Assembly (NCBI GenBank): GCA_000149225.2
Contig: CM000694.1
Location: 2,109,623 to 2,173,622 of the forward strand
Reading direction: 5' to 3'
Length of the DNA stretch: 64,000 bases
Origin: Lachancea kluyveri NRRL Y-12651
Taxonomy: Eukaryota; Ascomycota; Saccharomycetes; Saccharomycetales; Saccharomycetaceae
Every line of letters starts with the position of its first letter. The stretch's first letter is position 1. Of the stretch, positions 1 through 12,077 are shown piece after piece. Position numbers and translations under genes: made by a program. Under the pieces are notes generated by a model. That model was given only the letters and a program-made list of their open reading frames with translations. It had not been told where the DNA came from and did not search any database.

Positions 1-2669
1 AGTTGTCTTTTGTTGATGAAAAAAGATTGATTGAAGCAATGGCTCCGTATGATGTTAAATTATCGCCAGAAGAGAAAAAGAGAAACAGCTTTGGCACCGA
101 TTTGGTTTTTATTTTCAACCCACAAGTAGACAACGTATACAAGACTCCCTTGAGTGGCATCTTTTCTGATATCGAACACAACCACTGTGTTGAACGCGAG
201 TTTGTTCCAAAGTCAATGGATGGCTTAGAGCTGTTGTTTGGTTTGCCAAAGGGTGCCAAATTAGGCGTTGAAGCTTTGGCTGGTTTTCCAACACTAAAAT
301 CTATTCCATTTGATAACAGCTTGCAATACAATGAATGTGTTGTTTTTCAACAACCATCCAGGCAACAGTCAATGTTGTTATACATTAAGGATATTTTTAA
401 AGAAGGAAATCTAACCTTAGATGAAGTTGCTAAAAGACATGTTGGCAACATCATTTACACTAGATGGCCATATTCAAGGGAATCGAAATTGTTGTCTATA
501 ACTGATGGTCAAACTATCTACGAAGGTGCTCAAACCACCAACGCTAAAGGTAAGAGTTACATCAAGATAAACTCTAGACCTGTCGATGACGTTGAAAGGA
601 AAGAATTTAGATCACTAAAGGCCAATATGATTAGAAATTATTCCAAACGAAAAGGTGTTATTTTAGATGATGTCAGAGCCATCGTCAAGGTTGTTCCAGT
701 CAATGGCTTGGCCAGAGATGCTGACGGTTCATACTTGAAAACTTTCTCTTTCCATGAAGAATTTTACCCATTGCAGCTGGTCGTCGAAGACGTTGAAAAC
801 AAAGATGAAAGATTTATGGAGAAACCACCACTTCCAATTGACCAAGAGTATCCTCAAGACTCTCATGTCATCTTTCTGGGTGATTACGCGTACGGAGGAG
901 AAGCCGCTGTTGATGGTTACAGCAGCTCAACAAGGCTGAAGTTAACCGTAGTTAAAAGATCTATGAAAGCAGAACCAAAAATTGGAAAAGTGAGAGCAAG
1001 AATCGATCAAAGTAGCGTTCGTTACTATCCATCATATATCATTGCCAAAAGGTTGCAAATACACCCATTATTTTTGTCCAAGTTGACTTCCAAATTCCTA
1101 ATTACTGACACAAACAATAGACAGACCAACGTGGGGCTAATGATCAAGTTCGAGGCCCGCCACGAGAAAGTCTTGGGCTATTCTAGGCGTAATGTTAAAG
1201 GCTGGGAGTACTCAGACATGGCCATGAGTTTAATAATGGAGTACAGACAAGCCTTTCCGGATTTTTTTGCAAAATTGTCTAAACTGGGTAACAGTATTCC
1301 AAACATTCAAGATCTATATCCTGACGTAGAGTCCAGCAAGCTAAAGTTTCTGTTGCAGAACGTTTCTAGTTGGTTGAAAAATGTCAGACAACCTTTTGTT
1401 ACTGTCTCTTTAGAAAGTGACTCTTTGACTAAAGTGTCAATTGCCGCTGTTGAGGACGAAATTGAAAGAATCGTTCAGCAACCAGATGTTTCTGAAAAGA
1501 AGCAGCTGGCCAAAGTTCCACGTGAGGCCGTGTTGGATCCAAAGGTATCCTTTGCATTGCTACGTACTCAAACATTCGAGTTAGGTGATCGTGTTATTTA
1601 TGTCCAAGATTCTGGTAAAGTACCATTATTCTCCAAGGGTACTGTTGTCGGCTATACTAGTCTTGGCAAAACGGTCTCTATTCAAGTTTTATTTGATAAT
1701 GAAATTGTTGCCGGTAATAATTTTGGTGGGAGGTTGAGAACTAAGCGTGGGTTGGGTCTGGATTCGTCATTCTTGTTAAATATCACCAACAGACAGTTTA
1801 TTTACCACTCCAAAGCATCAAAGAAGGCAAAGGAAACTTCGGCAGTAAACAACAAAAACAGCAAAAAGAATGTTCAAACTCGTTTACTCCAGAAGAAAAA
1901 AGTTGACGAGCTAAAAAAGAAGCAAGCACATGAATTGTTGACGGTTATCAAAAAAGGTGAAGATGAAAGTGACGAGGAGCTCCCACCGAACGATGAAGTC
2001 GAAGAAGGTGAAGAAGACCGCGACACTAAGGCAAACAAAAAGAATGTTCCAAAAAAGCACTTGAATAAAAAGTTTAGTGATGCTCACGTCTCATCCCATT
2101 CCGAAATTGCAGTTAATGCTGACAAGAACGTTGCAAGCAACGTTTACAATGCAGTTTTTAACCAATTCAATGCTAATGGCCAGCCAATTTCTCAACAACC
2201 ACAACCCTTTGGTTTACCATACGCTATTCCTCCAGGGGCTGTTCCACCTCCAGGTATGTTTCCTGCTGGTTCTGCCCACCTGCACGCAGGAATGCCCCTT
2301 CCACCACATCCAATGTATAGCATGGCTGCACCCCCAATGGGTGTTCCTATGCCACCACCACCACATCAAATGATGGATGGTATGATTCCACACCCATCAG
2401 TTGATGAAGAGTCCTCCAGAGAGTTGAAGTCTTTGATTCAAGGGCATGACATTAGACAGAGCGAAGGCTACCAGTCTAATGGCTCTTCAAAAGCTCCCCA
2501 TCAAGGCTATTCGTCCGATGCTAAGCGTGGTGGTATTTATAGCAGAGGTGGCAGAGAAGGATCCCATCGTGGTTCAAATGCTTCCAGAGGCCGTGGCAAT
2601 TCAAGAGGTAGAGGTGGTAGAGGTAAGCCTAAGCAAAGTGCTCCTCCTAAAAAGGAGACTGGTGAATGA
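1..2669 (+). CDS. XRN1: 5'-3' exoribonuclease Xrn1, C-terminal part (left end outside window)
   Basis: Cytoplasmic 5'-3' exoribonuclease that degrades decapped mRNA. Only about 889 C-terminal codons are present; the frame is open to the window edge, the first complete codon is at base 3, and the N-terminal catalytic half lies outside. What is visible corresponds to the end of the conserved core and the accessory domains that brace it. An SH3/KOW-like stretch at about 1560-1810 contains FELGDRVIYVQDSGKVPLF. After it come a lysine-rich and acidic linker (1850-2040), a proline/methionine-rich segment (2200-2390), and an RG-rich tail ending in RGRGGRGKPKQ. It faces BUD13 tail to tail with 95 bases between stops. 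The family and the neighbours BUD13 and SAE2 match S. cerevisiae YGL173C-YGL175C. Confidence 0.96.
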   Translation, partial: LSFVDEKRLIEAMAPYDVKLSPEEKKRNSFGTDLVFIFNPQVDNVYKTPLSGIFSDIEHNHCVEREFVPKSMDGLELLFGLPKGAKLGVEALAGFPTLKSIPFDNSLQYNECVVFQQPSRQQSMLLYIKDIFKEGNLTLDEVAKRHVGNIIYTRWPYSRESKLLSITDGQTIYEGAQTTNAKGKSYIKINSRPVDDVERKEFRSLKANMIRNYSKRKGVILDDVRAIVKVVPVNGLARDADGSYLKTFSFHEEFYPLQLVVEDVENKDERFMEKPPLPIDQEYPQDSHVIFLGDYAYGGEAAVDGYSSSTRLKLTVVKRSMKAEPKIGKVRARIDQSSVRYYPSYIIAKRLQIHPLFLSKLTSKFLITDTNNRQTNVGLMIKFEARHEKVLGYSRRNVKGWEYSDMAMSLIMEYRQAFPDFFAKLSKLGNSIPNIQDLYPDVESSKLKFLLQNVSSWLKNVRQPFVTVSLESDSLTKVSIAAVEDEIERIVQQPDVSEKKQLAKVPREAVLDPKVSFALLRTQTFELGDRVIYVQDSGKVPLFSKGTVVGYTSLGKTVSIQVLFDNEIVAGNNFGGRLRTKRGLGLDSSFLLNITNRQFIYHSKASKKAKETSAVNNKNSKKNVQTRLLQKKKVDELKKKQAHELLTVIKKGEDESDEELPPNDEVEEGEEDRDTKANKKNVPKKHLNKKFSDAHVSSHSEIAVNADKNVASNVYNAVFNQFNANGQPISQQPQPFGLPYAIPPGAVPPPGMFPAGSAHLHAGMPLPPHPMYSMAAPPMGVPMPPPPHQMMDGMIPHPSVDEESSRELKSLIQGHDIRQSEGYQSNGSSKAPHQGYSSDAKRGGIYSRGGREGSHRGSNASRGRGNSRGRGGRGKPKQSAPPKKETGE

Positions 2670-2764
2670 TGCCTGTACCTTAACCAGGCACCTTTTTTTA
2701 CTTAGATTTTTTTTATCTTATTGTTACATAGATTTTGGAGTGTCTAAATTTTTCATTTTTTCCA

Positions 2765-3580
2765 CTAGTAATCTTCTTGCATGGTGTAGCTTTGGACTTT
2801 TTTTTCATTGATCTCGTTTTGTTTACCAAACCACTTTTTCTCAAAACCATTTGATCTATCCACACCATCCCATCTCCAACCAGGAGCTATCCCAAACCTG
2901 TTCTCAGGATACACTCTGTCGTACAGCTTACGCCCTAACAAAGAGACGGGTTGCCGGGTCTGTTCGTCGCTAGGCTGGAAACGCATTGCAGGATCTTCAT
3001 TTGCAAAAGCATAATCACTTCCGTTACCGGCTGCTTTGCCTTCCATCATATGTTTCTGTACCTCACCCATATTCAGCTCTTTTAATTCTTTCTTTCTGCG
3101 GTTTTCCTGCTGTTCTGCTTGCTCCCTTTGATCTGATATGAACCTTTCGTAGTCTTCTATTTTACGACCAGCCTCATCTCTATATATCGTCTGATTATTT
3201 CTAGAGGCAACCATTGCTTGTTTCTTGTCTGCTTTTTCTTTTTCCTTAATCTGCTGTGCCACCTGTTCTGCAGATTGAAGGCCCGCATGTGCTCCTGAAG
3301 ACATTGTGATAGCATCGCTCTTAGGACTCTCCTTTTTATCAGTATAGGCTTTGTTACTGATAAGCTCGTTCGTCTCCAAATTTTTCCACATGTTCTTTTT
3401 CTTCTTAGATTTCAAATCAACACTTTGCTGTTGTGGAGCATTATTGCTGAACACTATCTGGCTTGATTCTACAATATCCACAGAACTTTTGGGTTTATCG
3501 CCATCTCTCTTCTTCTTCTTCTTCTTCTGCAAATCCTTTGTAGAACCATAGGTCTTAGCGAGATAATCGTTCAATGACAT
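2765..3580 (-). CDS. BUD13: Bud13, pre-mRNA retention and splicing (RES) complex subunit
   Basis: 271 residues, close to the usual yeast length. Bud13 works with Snu17/Ist3 and Pml1 in the RES complex, which binds the activated spliceosome and helps retain unspliced RNA in the nucleus. The start MSLNDYLAKTYG and the lysine run after residue 18 are typical. The conserved C-terminal core (Cwf26 family) includes YPENRFGIAPGWRWDGVDRS, the part that binds Snu17, followed by GFEKKWF. The middle is charged and coiled-coil-like (residues about 100-180). The ATG is at 3580-3578. The gene is divergent from SAE2, so the two share a promoter of about 150 bases. Confidence 0.95.
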   Translation of the reverse strand: MSLNDYLAKTYGSTKDLQKKKKKKRDGDKPKSSVDIVESSQIVFSNNAPQQQSVDLKSKKKKNMWKNLETNELISNKAYTDKKESPKSDAITMSSGAHAGLQSAEQVAQQIKEKEKADKKQAMVASRNNQTIYRDEAGRKIEDYERFISDQREQAEQQENRRKKELKELNMGEVQKHMMEGKAAGNGSDYAFANEDPAMRFQPSDEQTRQPVSLLGRKLYDRVYPENRFGIAPGWRWDGVDRSNGFEKKWFGKQNEINEKKVQSYTMQEDY

Positions 3581-3727
3581 TTTGTCTCTGGTTTGGTTTT
3601 TTATCTGTGTACGAGTTGCTCTTACAACTTGCAGTCTTATTTTTACTGAGATCAGAAAGCGATGATGTTGCAGCGAGATCTCAGAACAGTTGATAAATTT
3701 TTTAGAAAGACAAGGATTACAACTGTC

Positions 3728-5002
3728 ATGACCTCAGGTGATTTGTTTAAGCTGAAATCATGCTTAAAGCTTTTACAGGAGCTGGATTTAAACCAGCTGA
3801 TCGAGGTGCAATACGATGCCACTAAAGAGATCCAGAAGCGGATATTACAACTTCAGGCTAGGCTAAAAGAACACGAGGTCGTCTGTAGTAGTGAAGGAAG
3901 GTTTATATCAGAAAAAAATATGAACTTCAAGGTTTTTGAGTCTCCTCTCAATAATGGAAAACACGAAAGTATAGATTCTGAACATTTTGAAATGCACGTT
4001 CAGGATTTACCACAGATTCAAGGAAAAGGAAACGAAGAGAGATTTGTTGCACAGAATTTGAAATGCCTGTTACAAAATAATCACAATGAGGACCTGGCAT
4101 CGACTCAATTTGAGCCAACAAGGTATAAGTCGCATAAAACAGATCGGTCAACTAGATCATCAAGTTTTAGTCAACCCGATTCCTTAGAAGAGCCTCTAAT
4201 TCCGGGCACTTTGGACATACACACAAAAGATATAGATCTAAGTTCTCCGCTAAAAGTGTCTAATTATCTACAAGAAGATCTGGTAAAACAGAGTTTGGGA
4301 AAGGAAAACGCGGAAGAAACTGGTGCACAACAGCATGAGAACTCTCAGAAACGTCTAAAGAGAGAATACACAACAATAAGTGATTCGGAAGGCGAATTTG
4401 ACTGGTCCTACCAAGAGTGCTCAAAAAAGTCTAGACAAAATGAGGAAAACAAAAAAGATAAAGGTAATGAGGTAAATAAAGTCAACTTCAACCTTAATCC
4501 GATCACTGGAAAGCCCTGGATTTTTGAGGATTTTAAGGCCAACGAAGACGTTATAAGCATTAGAAAAGGTAGAAAAAGATGTGAGAATGCCAAACTAGCC
4601 AAATTTTATGCTGTGGCAGGAAGGCCAAAAAATGAGGAGAAACTGACTATAAATAATTCAGGCTTTTTACACATGGCTGATGGTTTGGATAAAGACGAAG
4701 CTGCGGAAAATATCCACGACAGTTATTCTTGCGAGTTCGAAAATTTGAGGCATAGATCAAAATCTCCACCTGGCTATGGTAGAATGGACTTTCCTAACAC
4801 GCAAGAAAACCTGGAGGATAGGAAAAAATCACAGGAAATTATGTTTGCTAAAACAAAAGATAGGTTTTATCTGGCTACAAAATCGGCGGTGCCATTAGAA
4901 AAACGAGAATATTACTTCAGAAATAATGAGTTGAACGAAATAATCAATGGTGGAAATTTTACATGGGACGAGAAAGGTTTACAAATATTCAAAAGGAAGT
5001 GA
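3728..5002 (+). CDS. SAE2: Sae2/CtIP-type DNA end-resection factor
   Basis: Activator of Mre11-Rad50-Xrs2 nuclease that starts resection of double-strand breaks and removes Spo11 in meiosis. The C-terminal CtIP/Sae2 motif is clear: RSKSPPGYGRMDFPNTQE, with the CDK-site serine at residue 346 in this numbering (S267 in S. cerevisiae), then a YYFRNNELNEII block to the end. The N terminus KLKSCLKLLQELDLNQLIEV matches the Sae2 tetramerisation region. I chose ATG 3728 because similarity begins there; in-frame ATGs at 3662 and 3665 would add 22 residues. At 424 residues it is longer than S. cerevisiae Sae2 (345), the extra length lying in the poorly conserved middle. Confidence 0.9.
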   Translation: MTSGDLFKLKSCLKLLQELDLNQLIEVQYDATKEIQKRILQLQARLKEHEVVCSSEGRFISEKNMNFKVFESPLNNGKHESIDSEHFEMHVQDLPQIQGKGNEERFVAQNLKCLLQNNHNEDLASTQFEPTRYKSHKTDRSTRSSSFSQPDSLEEPLIPGTLDIHTKDIDLSSPLKVSNYLQEDLVKQSLGKENAEETGAQQHENSQKRLKREYTTISDSEGEFDWSYQECSKKSRQNEENKKDKGNEVNKVNFNLNPITGKPWIFEDFKANEDVISIRKGRKRCENAKLAKFYAVAGRPKNEEKLTINNSGFLHMADGLDKDEAAENIHDSYSCEFENLRHRSKSPPGYGRMDFPNTQENLEDRKKSQEIMFAKTKDRFYLATKSAVPLEKREYYFRNNELNEIINGGNFTWDEKGLQIFKRK

Positions 5003-5113
5003 TCGACTAGGTGCGTCATAATATTTCAGCTAAAAAAGAACAAGCATTCAAAAAAAAAAATTGTTGATTATCAATAAATACGTACAGCTACAGGGATAAT
5101 AGCAAATGATATG

Positions 5114-7822
5114 TTATTTGGATGCGGAATTAGATTCTATGGCCTTCAAAGTCTCATGGAATTTTGAATATACTCTAAAATCAAACTTTGAAAAATTGTA
5201 GTCCAAATCAATAAATACTTTGGCAACTTGACAACTCTTGTAGTAGTAATTCAAATAGTTGTCACTATAAGGATCAACCGAGGGGCTGAAAAACTCCATA
5301 TAGGTGTTTTCTGAAGCAGTTCTCGAAGAATCTTTCAAACTTTTGAAAAATGCAGTGAATGAGCTTGTTACAGCTGGTGTATCGTCTTTGGTGAATGTGG
5401 ATTCCTCTCTCTTGAGTGGAAACATATTTTGGAAGATTTCGTATGCTGCCAAGGTGAAACCAAACTGGGGAGAGCTTCTCAAGACTCTGGCAGAACCACC
5501 TTTGAAAAAACTTTTGAAACTTTCCTCTTTCAAGATAGTACGCGCTGCATGGAATATACCTTCGTACCTAGTTTCGCCCTTTCTTGGATCGATTTGCAAC
5601 CTGGTCTTAATGACATCAAACGGAGTCGTCAGGTAGGCCGCTGGCATACCGGCCAACCCACCAGCCACTAATAGCTCCCAGGTCTTCAATTTATTTCTTT
5701 GCTTTTTATCCTTTGGATCATATTTAAAGACATCCTTTTTCAAGTGAGCATACGTTGGGAAATAAATGGCAGAAAACGGAACATCTCTCATCAGACAGGC
5801 CGCAATACCTTTGTATAGACCTTTGATACCTAACTGTTTGATCACACCTAATGCGGTAACTTGGGATTTTAAAACATCTCCTGCATACTCAGATCTCACT
5901 TGCAACCTAATTTTCACCACTTCTAGCGGGTTTGTGAAAACAACCTGACATGCACCGGCACATGCACCAGACAGAATCTCGAAGTACCACTTTAAGTTTG
6001 CGTGTTTATCCATCAAGCGGCCTCTCATATAATCATTGACAGTTAGTTTGATAGCCTTTTCAGGAGCAACACCTATCAATTGTGGACCTAATCCCGAATA
6101 AATACCTCGTATACCTTCGCGGGAGAATATCTTGGCAAAACAATCTATTGAATTTTTGTATTGGGAGAAACTTCTCTGGGCTTGCATCCTAGTTTTCACC
6201 AAGTCAATTGGGTACACTACCGTGGCACCAATACAGCCAGCAATGGAGCCCAATGTAAAGTTGTAAATCGAATCGAAAATTGGATAAAAATAAAAATTGG
6301 AATACCAAGACTCGCCATGAATAAGGCGTAGCTCCATTGTGTGTACCAAGTCATTTAAATAGTTTGGGTTCAAAATTCTCATAAAATCTTCCATAGTTAA
6401 CTTGGTTTGCATAATAGCATGATCTTCCATCTGTTTTTTCTTGAACGAAAAAATGTCTAGCAAGCTGAACGATTGCTTCGTTTGTTTTTTCCTTTCTGAA
6501 ATGGTTCCAGCGTTAAAGTCGTCCACACATTCTTGGTAGTTGCTGTTAAAATCCTTTAAATTTTGACGCTGAATGTTACCGCCCTGACCATATTCGTTGT
6601 GGATGAAATTATCAATTCTGGTATCTTGATGGTGTAAGCTTCTATTTTTGTTTATAAGATTATTCACTTTAGAGTTTGCAACGATCGAAAAGAGCAAATT
6701 AATTTGAGACGGAGAAAATTCCGTAATATTGTTAACTTTGCTGTATTCGACATTCAAGAAATCGATTAAATCCTCCTTGGTGATAAAAGATTCTCTCAAA
6801 TCATCATCGTCAAATTCGTGGGTTTGAGCGTATCTGATAAAAACCTGATTAAGAAGGTCAAAATTTTGAATGAGGTAGAATATGTCTTTGAAAACGTTGT
6901 AGTTGATGTAGTTGTTGTCACACTTGATGAGTTCAGAGTTGGATAAGTTCATGGAATTAAATACATCGGCTGGAATTCTATGGGAGTAAAACAACTTCAA
7001 GAGGTACACCAACTGGTTTTTGCTTATGGCCAAAGAGTTTTTAATGTGATTCATATGGCATAATCTATCGAATCCCATAAAAAGCTTTTCACTCTTCAAG
7101 TCGCTTTGCATAATTGTCACCAACGAGTTCAAACTTAGGAAAGAACCTTGCTCAACATTATACGGATAGCTCTGATAAAATTTCAACCATTTGAAATCAT
7201 TCCAGTTCAAGAACAAATTGTTAGAAGCCAAGAATTCATCATTCACGGTTTCCTGCAAAAGCTTTATCGTGGACTTGAAATTAGACAAATTCAAGTATAA
7301 CTCATCAAAACTCAAGGATTTAGCACCATAGTTAATCGATTTAATTCTATTGTCATCGGCAGAATGGACGGGTGATTGATTGGAGTTCTTTGTCATGGCA
7401 CTTTCAGCTTTCAAGTGTGCAATGTCAAACTTTCTGAAAAATTCGTAGAGAATAATTAGATGGTAATTTTCGTATTCTAGTAAGTTGTTGAAATGAAACC
7501 AGTCACTAATAGTTAAAAAGCCCTTATTTCGTTCGTCCATTGCAAAAAAGATGCAACCAAACACATCGTTTGGAATTTGGTTTAGATTAAAGGAGTGATC
7601 TGTAAACTTTGAATATAAAGTTCTGGAGTTAGAAATGAGGTTTACAAAATCGTTATAGCGTAAAACCTGCTCGCCAACATCGGAGGAATGGCTTTCATTG
7701 GACGGAGCTGTAAGGTATGGTTGGTTCAGCCTTTTCTGTTCTGGGTTTAGAACTGTAGCGAATTTCCTGAAAACCTCAAGTTGTTGGATCTTCTTTTCAC
7801 TATTTGAGTTGGACAGTTCCAT
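5114..7822 (-). CDS. AGC1: Mitochondrial aspartate-glutamate carrier Agc1
   Basis: 902 residues, the same length as S. cerevisiae Agc1. It is an inner-membrane transporter for glutamate uniport and aspartate-glutamate exchange in nitrogen metabolism and the malate-aspartate shuttle. The N-terminal half is the divergent EF-hand-like regulatory domain of the family. The C-terminal half has three mitochondrial carrier repeats with signatures [16 protein letters not shown] and PFDVIKTR. The ATG at 7822-7820 is used; the open frame runs one GTG codon further but that would not start translation in yeast. It is convergent with SAE2 (111 bases). The adjacency to SDD4 and EAF3 repeats YPR021C-YPR022C-YPR023C. 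Confidence 0.96.
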   Translation of the reverse strand: MELSNSNSEKKIQQLEVFRKFATVLNPEQKRLNQPYLTAPSNESHSSDVGEQVLRYNDFVNLISNSRTLYSKFTDHSFNLNQIPNDVFGCIFFAMDERNKGFLTISDWFHFNNLLEYENYHLIILYEFFRKFDIAHLKAESAMTKNSNQSPVHSADDNRIKSINYGAKSLSFDELYLNLSNFKSTIKLLQETVNDEFLASNNLFLNWNDFKWLKFYQSYPYNVEQGSFLSLNSLVTIMQSDLKSEKLFMGFDRLCHMNHIKNSLAISKNQLVYLLKLFYSHRIPADVFNSMNLSNSELIKCDNNYINYNVFKDIFYLIQNFDLLNQVFIRYAQTHEFDDDDLRESFITKEDLIDFLNVEYSKVNNITEFSPSQINLLFSIVANSKVNNLINKNRSLHHQDTRIDNFIHNEYGQGGNIQRQNLKDFNSNYQECVDDFNAGTISERKKQTKQSFSLLDIFSFKKKQMEDHAIMQTKLTMEDFMRILNPNYLNDLVHTMELRLIHGESWYSNFYFYPIFDSIYNFTLGSIAGCIGATVVYPIDLVKTRMQAQRSFSQYKNSIDCFAKIFSREGIRGIYSGLGPQLIGVAPEKAIKLTVNDYMRGRLMDKHANLKWYFEILSGACAGACQVVFTNPLEVVKIRLQVRSEYAGDVLKSQVTALGVIKQLGIKGLYKGIAACLMRDVPFSAIYFPTYAHLKKDVFKYDPKDKKQRNKLKTWELLVAGGLAGMPAAYLTTPFDVIKTRLQIDPRKGETRYEGIFHAARTILKEESFKSFFKGGSARVLRSSPQFGFTLAAYEIFQNMFPLKREESTFTKDDTPAVTSSFTAFFKSLKDSSRTASENTYMEFFSPSVDPYSDNYLNYYYKSCQVAKVFIDLDYNFSKFDFRVYSKFHETLKAIESNSASK

Positions 7823-8930
7823 CACGCTGTTTTATTGAATCATTCGACCACACTGAGAGAGCAAAATAGTCCGAGGGAAGGGATGACTGACACAGAAAAG
7901 GAGAAACTAAGAAAATTTGAAGCGAGTGTCGAACAGTTGAGACAAACAAAATAAATAGTGTATCTTTCCAGAAGGCTACCGGTAGGTTGATGGGTCCAGC
8001 TTCTTACAACTTCCTATAAAGAAAAAAAAACTCCGGTCCTTATACAGCCAAGGCATTATGTTCTCGAGGTAACAGGTGTTATCAGAGGGCAACAGAAAAA
8101 GAAACGACGGCAATAATCGAAGTCGGCAGCGATCAACAAACACTAAAAACAACAAAAAGACAACAAAAAGACAACAAAAAAACGCCGTTGACACGGGTTT
8201 GAAACTACCAAAGAAGATCTACGAAGGGCAAAAGAATGTACGGAATAGAGCCGTCTGTATTGAACAGAATTCTTGTTCCTTTAGATTTTTTCCCCCAATG
8301 GTTCAGACTTCAAAAACTGTCTTGAAGCCTTTATTAGAAACTCTGACAGCCCGAATAGCTCGAGAGACCATCGTGGTTAGTTTATGTGTGTTTTACTGGT
8401 TTTCTTCAAACTGTATTTTGAAAGGCCAAGATGGGCTTCATTTTGGTTTTGCATGATAGATCTGAACGCATACCCGAATGCGCTATAATTGTAAAATATT
8501 TAACTCTGGAGAGCTGAGAGTCGCAAAACGTAACGGGTATGTCTTTTGTAGCTACGTCGCCTCGGTTGAAAGGCTATCCACGCGAGCCATTTCAAGGGTG
8601 GAACTTGACATGCTGACTGGTGATAGCATAGCTCTTACTTACTCATAGAAATTAAACCTATGTACAATGAGAATGAGTTCAAGCACGGATTTTGAATTCT
8701 TGGAATATGTTTAGTGTTACTCTCTTGATTGTTTCCGTCGACATTTTAACGCTTTTGTACGGAAAAGTCCAAGTCGCAAGATCAAGGACTGAGCCGTTAA
8801 AGAAGTAGCATGTGCGTTGGCCAACACAGATTGCCAAAGTACGCATGGCAATGAACGGTGGTGGAGAATGAGTTTCTTCTTCCTATGCAGTTTTTTTTTC
8901 CCTTCTAATCAATAACTATTCTGCCTAGTT
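7823..8930. other. Intergenic region upstream of AGC1
   Basis: 1.1 kb between the AGC1 start and the SDD4 stop. It holds an A-rich stretch with a short tandem unit ACAACAAAAAG (about three copies, 8148-8181). The longest open frame (8076-8456, plus strand) has no ATG near its beginning, and its first ATG at 8299 gives 51 unrecognised codons. I see no RNA gene here. Confidence 0.5.
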
Positions 8931-11279
8931 TTATACCTCGTACATGTGCTCGCATGTAATTTTCTGTCTCCCCATGCTACGCTCCAAGCAATTATCAAAA
9001 AGCTTGCCGAATTCACGACCCAGCTCCCAGTAACTCTTATCAAAGAGATCTCTCATAAATATCATAAATCCACACAGGAAATGTTTGTTAGGAATATGCT
9101 CCAGCAGAAAGGCCTTAGATTTGATTTGATTGCGGTACTCGATCACATCTTCGCACTGGTCAACCTTCAAAAATTCACGCATTCTCTTAAGATACTCATG
9201 GAAGCCCTCCTTGGGTATATAGTTTTGCTTCACCAATAAATTTTTGGTCTCATTGCAATCCAAAGGTTCTGAGTTGTCCCAAACGTCAGCTTCTGGCCCG
9301 TATAGCGAGAAGTTATAGGACCAAATTAAGAGGGAAGTCAATGCCAAGGTGTTGGGCCTTGTTATGCAGTAGTCCAAATTCACGTCATAGGTCCCGTTAT
9401 CGCCATCATAGAACATTTCAAAAAGAAATTGATAAGCGTACATCAACGCCATACCACCATTCATCGGATCTCGACTAAAAGCCAACATTCTCCTGGACAC
9501 CAGTTTGTATTCTTCCCATTCAGCTTTGAAATTCATCCTCCACGGCGCGCCCGCATAGATATAGTAGTCATACTGGAAAATACGAACGATGATCTGAGCC
9601 ATATGATATGCAGGAATTTTACAGCTGAAGTTGTCCCCCATCTTTAGCAAGCGCAGGCTTTTTTCTTCCTCTGGAGAAGGTTGTGGCGACGAAAGTATAG
9701 AATTGGATGGATTGTGACAACCATTCATGATATCGTGGTACCAATAATCTATGGCAAAGGATACGATCTCTTCCCAAGAAATTTCTTCCTGTTCGGTTTT
9801 TTTACCCTTTTCAAACATGTTAAAAATGCCATTGTTCCCATCCTGTTGCTGTTGCAGTTGAAACATTATGGATATGATGCCTGCAAGCAAAATCTTTTGG
9901 CCAAATTTGCTAGTAGACAGAGAAAAAGGACCTGGCTTCAATCCTTGCATGCAGTAGAAGACGTTATTCATCAGCCTTTTCAAACCGTTCAAAAAGCTCG
10001 TAGAGCGTTCGCCAAACCCGTTTTCCAAAAGCCTTTCGTAGCTCAAATCATAGCTTTCCCAAATTTCATCCGAACATGGCAACGCGAGTTGGACCTGGTT
10101 GTAATTGATAAACAGATTTGTGTACCCAAAGACGACCGCATGTGTAGTATCGATATAGAAGGCGTAGAGCGCGGTTCTTTTCAAAGTTTCGAATTCGATC
10201 CACTTGTGGTAGACTTCTTCAGGATCGTTGCTAGAAGGTTGTTGCTCTGTTTTGAAGCGTAAGGGATGCCCACCTAGCGACGGGGTTCTTCTTAGTAGCT
10301 GGATAGTAGTACCGTGGTGCAAGTAGCTACGCTCATGCAAGTAGCGGTTTGTGCTAGTCTTTTCGTAGCATTCCAAGAGTAGCAAACTTTGGATGATATA
10401 AGTTTCTGAAGGAGGCTGAAAATCCTCGTGAGAAAAAATGATCCAACGAAGTGGTCCGCAGATGGCGTCACTAGTCCTCTTACGGTTAGCAGCTCCTAGG
10501 TAGCTGGCACCCGTCATGATCATGGAGAGCAACAAAATTGCTGGCTGCGACTCGATGTTGAAAGATGGCTTATGCAATATTGGGTATTGGGGATGGAAAT
10601 TCAACCAATACGACTTCAAATAATTCTCCAGCTCAAAGACCAAAATCGGTTTCAGCACTGGGACGAGTTCGTACAGCTCTTGGAGCTTTGGTGGAGATAT
10701 ACCAGATTTCGTCTGGGGGTCTGAAAAAAAGAAAGACGGAGTCTTTTTCAGCATGTGCTTTGGAAAAGTGTTGGCAGAATGGGGATGGGAGTCTGACAGC
10801 ACCTGAGACTTCAACTCCCCGATCTTGGATTTTTGGACCGGATGGTTGTCCTTGACGCTGTTCCTGCGTTCGTCGTTGAACTTGGGAGAACTCTTGGGTA
10901 AAGAAGTTACTCTTGACGAGGATGAACAGATGGATGGAGAAGCTTTTGGTATATTTTCGTTTGGTGCAGAGAGCTCTTGGACCAGGGCCTGCAACGGGTC
11001 GTTGCTCAAAAAGTCTATGGAAAAAATGTCTTCCATAACGTTTGAGGAAGGTTTGATTTGGACGTTGGGAAGCGGCACAGGTTGTCGCGACAGCAACGGC
11101 GGATTTTTTGATATCTCAGAGACAGCAACATCAGGCTGTTGAGCGTTCGCCATAGTTGGATGAGACAGGCCCGAAGATTGTAAGGATTGTTGCTGCTGCT
11201 CGCTGGTTTCGTTGGTGTACGACGGCGCTGGAAGAGCCGCAGCTTCTGCGGCTGTCGACTGAGCTTGCGCCTGGGCGTA

Positions 11280-11321
<42 letters not shown>

Positions 11322-11783
11322 ATCGTCGTCGAACAACCAGCTAAAAAATTGGTTTACATTAGAATTACTCTTGATACGCTTGTCACTGGTATCCAGGACG
11401 ATGTGGTCGAGCCGGGAACTGTCGTCCTGCACTGACACGGGGACGTCACCAGGCGGCAGCGAACCAGAACTGACATCTTCTGCATTGCCGTCACCATCAC
11501 CGTCTACACTAAGAGCGCTACCCCGCCTATGCTGCAATCGACTGCCAGACCTGGAGTGTCTCTTTTCATGTCTTACCAACAAGTCACGACGAACAAAGGT
11601 TCTGTTGCAAGCGACACCGTCTTCGGGATAAACATAGTGACAGCGGAAAATCTCTTTAGGCCAGTGGTTCAGCTTGTGGCGCGAAAGGTGCTCTTGCCTA
11701 GTGAATGATTTGGAACAGTTTGGATGTGGACACACGTATCGCGGTTTGCCCTGTTGTTGTACCGTTTCTGCAAACGGGTCCAT
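8931..11783 (-). CDS. SDD4: C2H2 zinc-finger transcription factor, Sdd4 (YPR022C) type
   Basis: 950 residues. Two C2H2 fingers sit at the N terminus: CPHPNCSKSFTRQEHLSRH, and a second with a long inter-cysteine insert, CHYVYPEDGVACNRTFVRRDLLVRH. This paired arrangement is typical of the YPR022C family, which joins fingers to a fungal transcription-factor homology region, seen here from about residue 380 to the end (for example FELENYLKSYWLNFHPQYPILHKPSF). A polyglutamine run of about 17 follows the acidic WLFDDDQ (11279-11323). The targets of the family are poorly known. Assignment rests on the finger pair and on position between AGC1 and EAF3. Confidence 0.88.
11279..11323 (-). repeat. CAG/CTG repeat encoding polyglutamine in SDD4
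   Basis: An almost pure CTG run on the plus strand, read as CAG codons on the minus strand, giving about 14-17 glutamines after residues DDD. Confidence 0.9.
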
Positions 11784-12077
11784 TGCGCACGAATAAGAGC
11801 ACTCACATGGGGTGGGCTGTTCGAGTGGGCAGGTGGAAAGCCTGTTATATATTCATGCAGAGCGGAGCAGGGCTAGAAGCTGCGCGAAATTGGGCCGGCT
11901 GGAAGGGATATGCGCACGTCCACAGTGATGTCAATAAGGTCGCGCCGCACGGGGAGGGCGAGAGGACGAGGAGAGAGGCCTGTAAAGGATTCTCGCTGTC
12001 CCCGGTTTTGCGTGGTGGGTTTACTTACAAGTTCTATATATCTTAGATGCATGGCGTAGTGTCCGATCGGTGGCCGA

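Noticed and set aside
3662-3727. 22-codon N-terminal extension of SAE2
   Set aside because: Two in-frame ATGs exist, but similarity to Sae2 begins at ATG 3728 and the extension overlaps the short shared promoter with BUD13. It remains possible.
8076-8456. 126-codon plus-strand frame upstream of AGC1
   Set aside because: It begins with GTG, its first half is A-rich promoter sequence reading as K/N/Q/R, and no family is recognisable. The first ATG (8299) leaves only 51 codons.
9681-10262. Long plus-strand frame opposite SDD4, and similar frames opposite polyglutamine or acidic tracts in YCK3, MPT5, ATG1 and GTS1
   Set aside because: They are shadows of real coding sequence on the other strand; their composition (L, A or S runs) follows from the repeats.
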